DNA from: Pontibacter amylolyticus
GTDB taxonomy: Bacteria > Bacteroidota > Bacteroidia > Cytophagales > Hymenobacteraceae
Direction of reading: 5' to 3'
Assembly: GCF_014638845.1 (NCBI RefSeq)
Contig: NZ_BMFP01000004.1
Location: 186,001-250,000, forward strand
Length of the DNA stretch: 64,000 bases
The notes beneath the pieces were generated by a model. The model made no database searches and was not told where the DNA came from. It saw nothing but the letters and a program-made list of their open reading frames with translations. A program made the translations under genes and the position numbers. Positions 43,083 through 51,909 of the stretch are shown here, piece after piece (within the stretch, counting starts at the first letter, position 1; each line of letters begins with the position of its first letter).

Positions 43083-44567
43083 TTGTCTTATGAAGAAAAA
43101 CTAAATCTAGAGGGCACAGCGTGCCAGGTAGAGAATGGAAGTATAAACTCAGTAGAAGCTACTGTAACTGATACTTCTAATACAACACAAATTGCAAACT
43201 CTGCACAATTTGCACGAATTGCAAAGCCTCCAATAGATGGAGGTGGAGATGAAGATGATATTGATTTATTTGATACACCACTCATACCCAAGGAAGTATA
43301 TGAAAACCTACCAGACCTTCTAAAGGGGAACAGTGCAGTTTTTGATAGACCCAGAGAAAAAGACGTGTTCCTTACAGGAGCCTTGACGATTTTAAGTGGG
43401 TGCTTAAATACAGTTGATGGGATATATGATGAAAGAGAATTCTATGCCAATCTAAACTGTTTTGTAGTGGCTCCTCCTGCAAGTGGTAAGGGAGTGTTTG
43501 TTTATGCAAGAATGCTAGGAGAAGCATATCATGAGAAGCTAGTTGAAGAGAGCGAACAGACACGAAAGCAGTATCAGGCTCAATTGAATAAATATGAAGA
43601 CAATAAAGATGCGACTTCAACAGCAGTATTAAAGAAGCCTCCATTCAGGATATTGTTTATTCCTGGCAATGCTAGTTCATCAGCAATTATTCAGCACTTG
43701 GTAGAAGGAGAAGGAAGAGGTATATTCTGTGAAACAGAAGCTGATACTTTGACAGGTAGTATAAAGCAGGACTGGGGCAATTTCTCAGACCTTCTTAGAA
43801 AAGCTTTTCACCATGAATACGTCAGCATAACTCGAAAGACCAATAGTGAATACAATGAAATCAAAAGGCCTCGCCTGTCAGTTGCCCTTTCTGGGACACC
43901 TAATCAGGTTGAAGGGTTAATCCCCTCTGCAGAGGATGGTTTATTTAGTAGATTTATCTTCTATGCCTTTAGTTCTAGGTCAGAGTGGCGAAGTGTGGCA
44001 CCTAGAAAGAAGAGAAGGAACTTGAACTCTTATTTTAGAGAGCAGTCAGTTGAAGTTTTGAAAATGATTGATTATTTAGATGCAAACCCATCTTCCTTTG
44101 ATTTGACAGAAGACCAATGGAGTAAGTTAGACCAACAATTTGAAGCATGGCTTCTGAATGTTAATCAAAGTATAGGAGGGGACGCTGAGAGCTCAATCAA
44201 GCGGTTAGGATTGATTCTTTTTAGATTAGCAATGGTGTTGACATCTATAAGGAAGTACGAAGCAAAGAGTAAAGAAAATAGCTTAGTGTGTTCTGACATC
44301 GATTTCAAAATTGCGATGCAATTAGTTGCGGTGTATAAGGAACATTCGCTGCATATGTTTAACCGATTGCCACAAACAGGAAGTTTCAGTGATAAGATGG
44401 CAAGGCAATTTTATAATGAGCTCCCTAAAGCCTTCAAAAGAAGACAGGCGTTGGATGCTGGTGATAGTAATGGAATAGAAGTTAGAACAGTTGATAAATA
44501 TCTACGGGCTTTAGTAACAGCCAAAAAGTTAGAAAAATTGAAATTTGGCTCATACATTAAAACGTAG
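43083..44567 (+). CDS. DUF3987 domain P-loop protein of mobile elements
   Basis: A 494-residue protein of the DUF3987 group, related to VirE/primase-helicase-like replication proteins of Bacteroidota mobilisable elements. The N-terminal 85 residues are acidic and polar. A P-loop APPASGKG is at 130-137, an acidic strand at GIFCETEADTL and a conserved arginine-rich segment at GLFSRFIFYAFSSR. It probably serves DNA replication or mobilisation. The only start in frame close to the upstream gene is a TTG at 43083, 5 bases after its stop; a real start could be further in. A terminator follows. Confidence 0.8.
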   Translation: MSYEEKLNLEGTACQVENGSINSVEATVTDTSNTTQIANSAQFARIAKPPIDGGGDEDDIDLFDTPLIPKEVYENLPDLLKGNSAVFDRPREKDVFLTGALTILSGCLNTVDGIYDEREFYANLNCFVVAPPASGKGVFVYARMLGEAYHEKLVEESEQTRKQYQAQLNKYEDNKDATSTAVLKKPPFRILFIPGNASSSAIIQHLVEGEGRGIFCETEADTLTGSIKQDWGNFSDLLRKAFHHEYVSITRKTNSEYNEIKRPRLSVALSGTPNQVEGLIPSAEDGLFSRFIFYAFSSRSEWRSVAPRKKRRNLNSYFREQSVEVLKMIDYLDANPSSFDLTEDQWSKLDQQFEAWLLNVNQSIGGDAESSIKRLGLILFRLAMVLTSIRKYEAKSKENSLVCSDIDFKIAMQLVAVYKEHSLHMFNRLPQTGSFSDKMARQFYNELPKAFKRRQALDAGDSNGIEVRTVDKYLRALVTAKKLEKLKFGSYIKT

Positions 44568-44600
44568 TCCGTGCAAATTGTGCAAAACATGCAAACTATA

Positions 44601-44638
44601 CAGAGTAGAGGGGAAGCCCTTCTACTCTGTTTTAGTTT
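44601..44638 (+). terminator. Terminator of the integration module
   Basis: CAGAGTAGA (44601-44609) pairs with TCTACTCTG (44621-44629), followed by a T-rich TTTTAGTTT. Confidence 0.75.
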
Positions 44639-44875
44639 ATGGGTTTCTGACTTGATAGTATTTTGGACAGGAAGTTTACTAGCACAGAGAATTTTCATTA
44701 CTTCTTACTGTAAAAGTGCCCTTTCCAAATAAGATAATTGTTCAAACGATAATTAGGGTATATATAATATTAAGTATATTATATTTGTATTGTTGCTTGG
44801 CTTTGAAGCTGTCCAAATTGGATGCATTACTCATTCTAAACTTAAAGCAAGCTACCAACTCTTCAAATCTAAAAT
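44639..44875. other. Short A+T-rich promoter region
   Basis: TATATTTG at 44780-44787 matches the TAnnTTTG -7 box and would give a leader of about 80 bases for the repeat protein. No -33 TTTG is found at the right spacing. No gene. Confidence 0.35.
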
Positions 44876-46816
44876 ATGTATTCTGATACCATTAATTTCT
44901 TTAGGATAGGGCGAATAGGCATAATGCTAGCTGTATTTTCTATTGTATCCAACTTTGTAATTGCTCAAGCACCTGTAACTAAGCTATGGGATAAAACTTT
45001 AGGAGGAACTGGTTACGATGCACTTTATTCTATGACTACGACTCCTGATGGTGGTTACCTCTTGGGGGGCAGATCATCATCTGGACTTGGAGGGGATAAA
45101 ACTGAAGGCTCTAGAGGTGGGGAAGATTTTTGGGTTGTTAAACTCAATGCGGATGGTAGTAAAGTCTGGGATAAAAGATTTGGAGGTAGTAAAGATGATT
45201 ATTTGATGTCTTTAACTGTGGCCTCTGACGGTGGATATCTACTAGGGGGGTTATCATCTTCAGATATAGGCGGTGATAAGACTGGAGCTTTGAAAGGTGC
45301 ATATGACTTCTGGGTAGTCAAAATTGATACGGATGGCAATAAAGTATGGGATAGAACTTACGGAGGAAGCGGAGATGACCAACTTATATCTATAGCCCCA
45401 ACATTAGATGGTGGTTACTTTTTAGGAGGGATGTCTTCATCAGGTATTGGAGGTGATAAATCAGAAGCATCAAGAGGTGGAGGTGACTATTGGGTAATGA
45501 AAATAAATGCTGTAGGTGATAAGATATGGGATAAAACATTGGGAGGAGCTAGTTTTGATGATTTTGCTTCCTTAGTTACCACACCTGATGGAGGCTGTTT
45601 ACTAGGGGGTACTTCTACAACTGGTATTGGAGGAGATAAGTCAGAAGAATCTAAGGGTAATGAGGATTATTGGATAGTTAAACTTAGTGCTAACGGTAAC
45701 AAAGAGTGGGATAAAACGATTGGTGGAGGGGGATATGATAAATTATATTCCTTAATTGTAACACCAGATAATGGCTACTTATTAGGAGGAGCCTCTAATT
45801 CCGCTTCTGGTGGCGACAAAACCGAAGGATCAAGAGGGAGCGAGGATTTTTGGGTAGTTAAACTAGATGTTGCTGGCACAAAGCTATGGGACAAGAGGTA
45901 TGGCGGTAGTCGTGGTGAAGGAGTGAGCACTCTTATTGCAACACAGGATGGGGGATATCTATTAAGTGGGCCTACTACGTCAGGAAAAGGAGGGGACAAA
46001 ACAGATGGATTTGGAGGACCGTATGACTTCTGGGTTGTAAAAATTAAGTCTGATGGTAGTAAAGAATGGGATAAGAGTTTGGGGGGAAGTGGAAGTGACG
46101 TTCCTCTCTCTCTAATCAATACTACTGATAATAACTATTTGATAGGTGGAGTGTCCAACTCTGCAGCTGATGGAGATAAAACAGAAGATGCGAAAGGCGA
46201 TCATGACTTCTGGGTTATTAAACTAGGAGTAGATGCAATAGAAGAACCAAATTCTGCCCCTACTGCTATTCTCCTGAGTAAAAATCATATCAACGAAAAT
46301 AATGCAATTGGAGACATAATTGGAACTCTCTCCAGTACAGATGTAGATGAAGAAGATACTCATACTTATTCCTTAGTAGCAGGTGAAGGCAGTGATGATA
46401 ATACCTCTTTCACTATTGAGGGAAATGCTCTGAAGGCGGCCCATGTATTTGATTATGAAGTAAAGAGTAAGTATAGTATTCGGTTGCAGACTATGGACAG
46501 TGGTGGTCTAAAGTTTGAGGCAATTCAATTTATAAATATCAATGATATACAAGAAACAGTATTGGGCATTGAATATGAACAGAATGAAATGCTTATAGTG
46601 TATCCAGTTCCAACGTCTGATTACTTAATTGTAAGCTTTGATAAGCTCATAGAATCTATCACTCTTATAAATAATACTGGTAGCATAGCGTTGACAAAAG
46701 ACGTGAGAGCTGAACAGGCCAAACTTGATTTAAAATCGCTTAAACCTGGTGTTTATACAGCACTTATTTATTCAAAAGATAATGTATATACTAAGAGAGT
46801 GTTACTAGTGAGATAA
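44876..46816 (+). CDS. T9SS-exported protein with seven exact 60-residue repeats
   Basis: A 646-residue protein: signal peptide (GIMLAVFSIVSNFVIAQ), seven tandem repeats of exactly 60 residues (37-456), a cadherin-like domain (about 460-560), and a T9SS sorting domain (VYPVPTSDYLIV, final KRVLLVR). Each repeat begins WDKxxGG, has DGGYLLGG in the middle and DFWVVKL near the end, as in SBBP-like or delta-60 repeat propellers, usually surface structures. The repeats diverge at both protein and DNA level, so they are an old duplication, not recent slippage. As cargo of a mobile element it is likely a surface trait; function unknown. Confidence 0.88.
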   Translation: MYSDTINFFRIGRIGIMLAVFSIVSNFVIAQAPVTKLWDKTLGGTGYDALYSMTTTPDGGYLLGGRSSSGLGGDKTEGSRGGEDFWVVKLNADGSKVWDKRFGGSKDDYLMSLTVASDGGYLLGGLSSSDIGGDKTGALKGAYDFWVVKIDTDGNKVWDRTYGGSGDDQLISIAPTLDGGYFLGGMSSSGIGGDKSEASRGGGDYWVMKINAVGDKIWDKTLGGASFDDFASLVTTPDGGCLLGGTSTTGIGGDKSEESKGNEDYWIVKLSANGNKEWDKTIGGGGYDKLYSLIVTPDNGYLLGGASNSASGGDKTEGSRGSEDFWVVKLDVAGTKLWDKRYGGSRGEGVSTLIATQDGGYLLSGPTTSGKGGDKTDGFGGPYDFWVVKIKSDGSKEWDKSLGGSGSDVPLSLINTTDNNYLIGGVSNSAADGDKTEDAKGDHDFWVIKLGVDAIEEPNSAPTAILLSKNHINENNAIGDIIGTLSSTDVDEEDTHTYSLVAGEGSDDNTSFTIEGNALKAAHVFDYEVKSKYSIRLQTMDSGGLKFEAIQFININDIQETVLGIEYEQNEMLIVYPVPTSDYLIVSFDKLIESITLINNTGSIALTKDVRAEQAKLDLKSLKPGVYTALIYSKDNVYTKRVLLVR

Positions 46817-46905
46817 AGTTATATCCTTGATTCGTTAAATGATTTTTCATCTAATCAGGGAGCAGTGATCACAAGGTATTAGATACATTTAGGCAGGTTT
46901 GTATA

Positions 46906-46950
46906 AAGCCTTAGTAGAGCTATAAAGCTTTGCTAAGGCTTCTTTTATTT
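46906..46950 (+). terminator. Terminator
   Basis: AAGCCTTAG (46906-46914) pairs with CTAAGGCTT (46933-46941), then a T-rich tail. Confidence 0.75.
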
Positions 46951-47319
46951 TATAACTCTAACAGTTTGCGATACAAAAAGAAAAGGTGGCTGAAACTTCG
47001 TGTTTTTGATAAACTACAATTCAAAATAAACCATAGACATTACAATTATATAGCTATGTTGTAAGATTAGCTAGTCCCACGTTTTCCAAAATCCTGTCAT
47101 TGGACAAGCTTATTCTTTGGGTTTATAAACTCGCTTAAGCTACATTATCATATCTACTCAACTTCCTTTCTGTCTCTGTGGTTTATCAGTACCCTAACTC
47201 AAATTTTTTTTATTTTTTCTGAGTCACTAAGCTAGCCAGCCTACCTCTGAGAATACCCCCACTAGGGAGCAGGGTTGGATGTACCGCCCCATGATGTATA
47301 ACCACATAATTTTAAACAC
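46951..47319. other. A+T-rich intergenic region
   Basis: About 370 bases with no gene seen. An ACTCAAATTTTTTTTATTTTTTCTGAG stretch (about 47199-47223) is a poly-T tract with short complementary ends. Confidence 0.4.
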
Positions 47320-47661
47320 ATGGTAACGATTACTGGCTTTGCCAAAAGAATGAATTCTGAAGAAAAAGAATTCAACGTGCTACTCCTGCAGGGGGAGATT
47401 GAGCTGATTCAGTCAAAGGAGTCTGGCAGGTTCTATGCCACAGCTAAAACCTGTTCTATCCCGTGTACTTTCAATGACCTTATGTGTCAGGGACTGATAG
47501 GGAAGACGCTTCCAGGCAACATTGAGAAAGTACAATGTGACCCTTATGACTACCATATCCCTGGTACAGACGAGATTATCTCACTTGCCTACTCTTACTA
47601 CTACGACCCTATCGAAAGGACGATGGAGCAGGAGGTATTCCAAATGAAGCCTGCAGCTTAA
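47320..47661 (+). CDS. Hypothetical protein, 113 residues
   Basis: No family recognised with certainty. It is a compact, strand-rich small protein (FNVLLLQGEIELIQSKESGRFY, TAKTCSIPCTFND) with three cysteines and an acidic C-terminal part. Small proteins of this look recur in accessory regions of Cytophagales. A clear terminator follows the stop directly, supporting a real gene. Function unknown. Confidence 0.65.
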   Translation: MVTITGFAKRMNSEEKEFNVLLLQGEIELIQSKESGRFYATAKTCSIPCTFNDLMCQGLIGKTLPGNIEKVQCDPYDYHIPGTDEIISLAYSYYYDPIERTMEQEVFQMKPAA

Positions 47662-47667
47662 ACAACT

Positions 47668-47695
47668 AAGGGTAGTCAACATGGCTACCCTTTTT
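47668..47695 (+). terminator. Terminator
   Basis: AAGGGTAG (47668-47675) pairs with CTACCCTT (47685-47692), followed by Ts. It contains an alternative upstream start for the next gene, which argues for the later start at 47723. Confidence 0.75.
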
Positions 47696-47722
47696 CATTT
47701 ACTTCTTTTGAATTTCTCGCAT

Positions 47723-47998
47723 ATGATTACTAGGTACCTATTGAACCCTGAGCCAAGCAGGTTCTCTGATAGTTGTCTATTCCTATCGAAGTACAAGCTC
47801 CAAAGGGTTTTCTGCCCATTTGAAGTAGTTTGTACCAGAGCCATCCGCAAACTAAATGAAGGAGAGAAGCTAAAGGTAGACAGGATATTGAGTTGGCATT
47901 CAGGAGTTATTTTATTCTTTATTCAGGGTAAACTCTACCCGCACAGTCATTTCAGCTATAAACCTCCTACACAGTTCGTAGCGACAGGGGTAAAGTAG
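47723..47998 (+). CDS. Small hypothetical protein, 91 residues
   Basis: A basic protein without signal peptide or recognised domain, carrying two cysteines, and ending FSYKPPTQFVATGVK. The frame is open to 47681, but that region is the terminator of the previous gene. Coding potential is only moderate: there is no family, no conserved neighbour and no clear promoter. May be real or not. Confidence 0.4.
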   Translation: MITRYLLNPEPSRFSDSCLFLSKYKLQRVFCPFEVVCTRAIRKLNEGEKLKVDRILSWHSGVILFFIQGKLYPHSHFSYKPPTQFVATGVK

Positions 47999-48107
47999 CT
48001 GAAATAGGAGTTATGCTGAATTTCTTAGGCATTGTTCTGTGAGATGGTTACTCCTCAAAATCAAACCACTGAAAGAACGTAGCAAAAGACTTATAGCTAT
48101 TTGTCTG

Positions 48108-48140
48108 GAGGGGGAGGGTAATTTACCTCCCCCTTTATTC
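48108..48140. terminator. Hairpin downstream of the small ORF and the methylase
   Basis: AGGGGGAGG (48109-48117) pairs with CCTCCCCCT (48126-48134), with a T-containing tail on the plus strand. It sits between convergent genes. Confidence 0.6.
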
Positions 48141-48175
48141 TCATAGTCTTAAAACTTATTTACTCTAAGAGTTAC

Positions 48176-50482
48176 TTAATTTACTTTATCGAATAGTAGT
48201 AACTCTTTAGGATAGATTTGATTTACAAGGCGCGTAAGACCTATTTCACAATGTTTTGCATCATAATCTATTGAAATCGATGATAAGCCCTGATTATATG
48301 CAGATAGTGCAGTTGTCATTGTACCACCATACGGGTCTATAATCTTGCTATCTTCTGGTAGAATTGTACTCAACAGATTAGGAATAGATATAGGATAAGG
48401 TGCATCGTGCCCTATAGTATTTTTTCCTTTCACCATCTTTATAACAGGTTTACTCTTCAAAATCTTGGGCAATTTACCTAGTATATTATCATCTACCTCT
48501 CCTTTTGAAAAGATGAAAATATGCTCATAGCTATTATGAGGCGCTTGATAATAGGGTGACATGTTACCCTGATTAAAATTCCTTTTCCCTTCTACCTCTC
48601 CCTTAAACCAGACAATATTCCCATTAAGCTTAAAACCAATCTTTTTAAATAAGTAGATAATATAAGCTCCTAGTATTAGGCGCTTCTTTCCCATAGCTGA
48701 GAATACAACATTATTCTCATTATCAAAATAGTCGAAGATGTTGTAAAGATAAATTGAACCTGGCTTAAGCAGTCTGTAAACCTCTTGAGCATTAACATAC
48801 ATATCTTGCAAATAACAGTATATGTTGCTCCATGATGAGTAGTCTTTAGCATTGTAGTAGGGAGGCGATGTAACTGCCCCATCTAAGCTATTATCCTCAA
48901 ATTGACGCATAACCACATTTGAATCACCATTATATATCTCTATGTTATTTACAGTGCTAATATCTTCAAATAGGGGGTGGGAAGTCGCTTGAGCACCAGA
49001 GTCTATTCCAAACCTATTAAAGAAAGGCATATTGTAAAACCTACTCGCGTAATCTTGTCTAGCAATTGAGGGGAAGTCGATTGACTCTATATGGCGGTGA
49101 TTGTAGTTGCTAGCATAATCAACATTACATACAATAATACTATCATGTACTAATGTGTAATGGTTTATTAGCATTTCCAATGCTAAATCATAATCAGTCA
49201 GGTTTACTACATCAAGTCGCCATTTTTGGATACTTGCCGCATTTATCTGATTCTGCTCATCATCAATAGCCTCTTGGCGTATTAATGATGATAAGGAATA
49301 TCTCTTCCCTCTGTTATATTTACTCTTATCATTACAGAGAATATTGTTGCATTCCCAACTCTTTACATTAAGTATAGGATAAGAATTGCCGCGTACATTC
49401 TTGCTGCGACACGAAGGACATGGTATCAAATTCTCATCCCTTTCATTCTTCTCTAACAATACCAATACTGAGTAGTCTTTATATGACTTGTATTCTTGCT
49501 CTTTGAGCTTCTCATCAGAACAAAGTATAAAACAGTCTTTATAGACGAAGCCTTCATTAACTTCTGAGAAATCAGCCTTATCCTCGTTTAAGTCTGGTAT
49601 GCCGTTCAAAGTCTGATTTCTTACCTTATCAGGATGAAAGTAGCCACTCTTGATTTTATGGTTTATAAACTTCTCTGAGTAGAGCATGATATCTCCAAAG
49701 AGATTCCATATTACCTCTTGTGTTATTGTTGAAGAGCTCTTTATAAGCACACCTAAGTGGCAATGATTAGAAAGAGTCGCAAAACAATCTGATATAAACT
49801 GAAACAAGCTGTTCCTGAATGCATCATCATTAGGAAAGCGGTTAACCAATGCGTCATCAATAACTAGATAGTACAATGACTTATCTCTGTGGATTTGTTG
49901 AGGATGAAATGTGATAAGATGTTCAAAATAGCGCACCTTATAATCAGCATCACAATCTTTGTTAAAGTACTTATGCACTAACTCTTCAGGAAAGCTATAG
50001 TAAATAGCTGCTGAGAATAAAGACGTAAATATATCATCAGACAAGTCAGGGTTGTCTAAAACGTGTTTATTCAGGAGTTGAACCGTTTCATCACTGGTTT
50101 TGGCGTGAAGCTGTGAGAAGAAGCCTTCAGAGTATTCCTTTTGATTTAGTTTAAGGCGCGCCCATTCTTTCAAACCTATAACATTGTTGTCATCTAAGAA
50201 AAATTCTATTTCTCTCTTTTGGTGGTAGTTGAACGTTCTACCTTTCTCCTTCGCAAAGTATGCATACAGCTTCTTATAAATATCTTCATTGAAGCTGAAT
50301 TTATTATTAATAACTCTAATGAGGTGCTTTCTACGAATGGCAGCTGAATATGCGTGGTTTACACCTATTGATTCAATCAATTCTAAAGAGCTATTGTAGA
50401 TAACTTTATCAGGAATCCAATCTGTACTTAGAGTAACTTGAAATTCGTGTAGTAGTATGCTCAGTAATGTTTTTGAATCCAT
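48176..50482 (-). CDS. Site-specific DNA methyltransferase (N4/N6 aminomethylase), beta-class order
   Basis: A 768-residue protein. The C-terminal 300 residues are an aminomethyltransferase: catalytic TSPPYYNAKDYSSW, RLLKPGSIYLYN, then IIDPYGGTMTTALSAYNQG, the AdoMet-binding motif, late in the chain. Motif IV before motif I is the beta-class order, seen in m4C and m6A enzymes with SPPY. A four-cysteine zinc cluster (CPSCRSKN, CNNILC) and about 350 helical residues of unknown role form the N-terminus, perhaps target recognition. Start 50482 is chosen because an earlier ATG would leave no promoter space. Divergent from an XRE regulator and HNH gene. Confidence 0.85.
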   Translation of the reverse strand: MDSKTLLSILLHEFQVTLSTDWIPDKVIYNSSLELIESIGVNHAYSAAIRRKHLIRVINNKFSFNEDIYKKLYAYFAKEKGRTFNYHQKREIEFFLDDNNVIGLKEWARLKLNQKEYSEGFFSQLHAKTSDETVQLLNKHVLDNPDLSDDIFTSLFSAAIYYSFPEELVHKYFNKDCDADYKVRYFEHLITFHPQQIHRDKSLYYLVIDDALVNRFPNDDAFRNSLFQFISDCFATLSNHCHLGVLIKSSSTITQEVIWNLFGDIMLYSEKFINHKIKSGYFHPDKVRNQTLNGIPDLNEDKADFSEVNEGFVYKDCFILCSDEKLKEQEYKSYKDYSVLVLLEKNERDENLIPCPSCRSKNVRGNSYPILNVKSWECNNILCNDKSKYNRGKRYSLSSLIRQEAIDDEQNQINAASIQKWRLDVVNLTDYDLALEMLINHYTLVHDSIIVCNVDYASNYNHRHIESIDFPSIARQDYASRFYNMPFFNRFGIDSGAQATSHPLFEDISTVNNIEIYNGDSNVVMRQFEDNSLDGAVTSPPYYNAKDYSSWSNIYCYLQDMYVNAQEVYRLLKPGSIYLYNIFDYFDNENNVVFSAMGKKRLILGAYIIYLFKKIGFKLNGNIVWFKGEVEGKRNFNQGNMSPYYQAPHNSYEHIFIFSKGEVDDNILGKLPKILKSKPVIKMVKGKNTIGHDAPYPISIPNLLSTILPEDSKIIDPYGGTMTTALSAYNQGLSSISIDYDAKHCEIGLTRLVNQIYPKELLLFDKVN

Positions 50483-50517
50483 GAGTTTAGTAAGCGAAAG
50501 TAACATCAATGTACCTT

Positions 50518-50563
50518 CAAAGATATGCGATTTTGGCATACGCAACAAGGATAAATACCTTTA
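50518..50563. promoter_or_regulatory. Overlapping divergent promoters of the methylase and the controller gene
   Basis: Plus strand: TTTG at 50532-50535, a 20-base spacer, and TACCTTTA at 50556-50563 drive the XRE gene. Minus strand: CTTG at 50546-50549, a 20-base spacer, and TATCTTTG at 50518-50525 drive the methylase. The two promoters interleave, so occupation of one should affect the other. Two near-identical words, ACGCAACAAGG (50540-50550) and ACGCAAAGG (50567-50575), may be operators. Confidence 0.6.
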
Positions 50564-50589
50564 AGAACGCAAAGGCTCCATTGTGCTAA

Positions 50590-50853
50590 ATGAAATCTAA
50601 ATCTATCTACGACAGGAATCACTACATACTGATTAATTGCTTGCGCTCATTCAGAGAAAAGGCTGGACTGACTCAACAAGAATTAGGTGTAAGAATCGGC
50701 TATGACCAAACACTTATTAGCAAAATCGAAAATGGTGATAGAAGGATAGATGTCATAGAACTTCGCAAGATGTGTATTGCAATGAATGTTGATATTATTG
50801 ATTTCATCACAGAAATGGAGCGTCAAATCGCATTAAAATTCAAAGAATGCTAA
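50590..50853 (+). CDS. XRE-family helix-turn-helix regulator, likely R-M controller protein
   Basis: An 87-residue protein that is almost wholly an HTH_3 domain: FREKAGLTQQELGVRIGYDQTLISKIENGDRRIDVIEL (two helices of the motif and following). Size and position are those of controller (C) proteins of type II restriction-modification systems, which bind upstream of their own gene and time endonuclease production. Its stop overlaps the HNH gene start by 7 bases, so both are made from one mRNA. Confidence 0.88.
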   Translation: MKSKSIYDRNHYILINCLRSFREKAGLTQQELGVRIGYDQTLISKIENGDRRIDVIELRKMCIAMNVDIIDFITEMERQIALKFKEC

Positions 50854-51449
50854 CTCCTCCACAAGAAGACCTCCCTAACTCTGACAGAGATTGGAATGAG
50901 CAACATTGGAAAAACTTGCTCGAAATGTTAATTGAGAATGGCTTAGTAAGCTATAAGGAAGTAGCCTCACATGTATTGGGCGGTTTAAATCCCCCACAAG
51001 TAGGCACATCATTAACCACTGCCAACTTCCAAAGGGTATATGGGAAAGGGAAGACCATGCGTAAGATGTTCGAGTGGTTCTATGCTCAGGATGGAGTATG
51101 CAGGAACTGTGGAACTAGGTTGGACTTACAGGCTGACCATGTTAACCCAAGGATTAAGCTCAAAGAAGAGGCGGACACTCTTGATAATATCCAGCTATTG
51201 TGTCGTAGGTGCAATGTAGTTAGGAGAGAAAGCCATAAGCAAGGAGGACTCACCTTTCTTACTACACAATCTGCCTTAATGTGGATATTGTTCGTTAAAC
51301 AACCTAAAACTTATAAAGAATACCATGACCTATGTCGTGAGTATGGATTAACAATGGCCAATATACGCTTTCAGGAAGGCTGGGCTATGGCTGAATGGCT
51401 ACATAAGCAAGGGATATACAATATTGAGGATGAACGCAACGCTCATTAG
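50847..51449 (+). CDS. HNH endonuclease, probable restriction enzyme
   Basis: A 200-residue protein with an HNH nuclease core (about 88-135): CRNCG, LQADHVNPR with the catalytic Asp-His, DNIQLLCRRCN with Asn and the second cysteine pair. The N-terminal 85 residues are helical and unknown. Together with the divergent methylase and the controller it makes a type II-like R-M unit, the nuclease behind the regulator. Specificity cannot be deduced. A homing-type HNH is the alternative, less likely in this setting. Confidence 0.82.
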   Translation: MLTPPQEDLPNSDRDWNEQHWKNLLEMLIENGLVSYKEVASHVLGGLNPPQVGTSLTTANFQRVYGKGKTMRKMFEWFYAQDGVCRNCGTRLDLQADHVNPRIKLKEEADTLDNIQLLCRRCNVVRRESHKQGGLTFLTTQSALMWILFVKQPKTYKEYHDLCREYGLTMANIRFQEGWAMAEWLHKQGIYNIEDERNAH

Positions 51450-51525
51450 TGTAATCTTGGGTAATCCTTAATCAGACTACAAGGTGGTCTATGACTGTTA
51501 AGTTAAGAAAACAAGATACATTACT

Positions 51526-51810
51526 CTATTTGCTACACCTCTTACAAGGCTTTCTTTTGAATTTAGCCTTAGCATCAGATTTAGTTACTGCTATAATGTC
51601 ACGTGTACAATAGGTCAATCCTTCACAAGCCTTATCCATATGATAGGCATAAGCTGCCCCGCCTTTACAGATGTAAACTAGTAGATTAACCTTGTTATAA
51701 AACTGAGCAACATTTTTATTAACAGGCTTACCCTCTAACTCTGATACAGTTTCGACAAGAGGTGCAAAGCTAAACATCATACAAAATAAGGGGAGTAAGA
51801 GGTTCTTCAT
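51526..51810 (-). CDS. Small secreted His/Cys protein
   Basis: A 94-residue protein with a signal peptide (MKNLLLPLFCMMFSFAPLVE). The C-terminal 45 residues have the spacing YAYHMDKACEGL, YCTRDII and KRKPCKRCSK, with His, Cys and a final CKxC. The same H-x4-C-x-GL, then C-x2-C layout is seen in small unknown Bacteroidota proteins and suggests metal binding. Function unknown. It faces the HNH gene tail to tail. Confidence 0.7.
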   Translation of the reverse strand: MKNLLLPLFCMMFSFAPLVETVSELEGKPVNKNVAQFYNKVNLLVYICKGGAAYAYHMDKACEGLTYCTRDIIAVTKSDAKAKFKRKPCKRCSK

Positions 51811-51909
51811 AGTATTTCTTATCTGTTAACAAACTTGCTACAAACTTCGTGTGGAAACATGAGTATCTACATATTAGGTGCATTAACATCTGTACTTATT
51901 TAAAAGTTT

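Noticed and set aside
44984..46243. 180-base periodicity that could suggest a CRISPR or satellite
   Set aside because: It is the DNA image of the 60-residue protein repeats; no short identical repeats with unique spacers exist.
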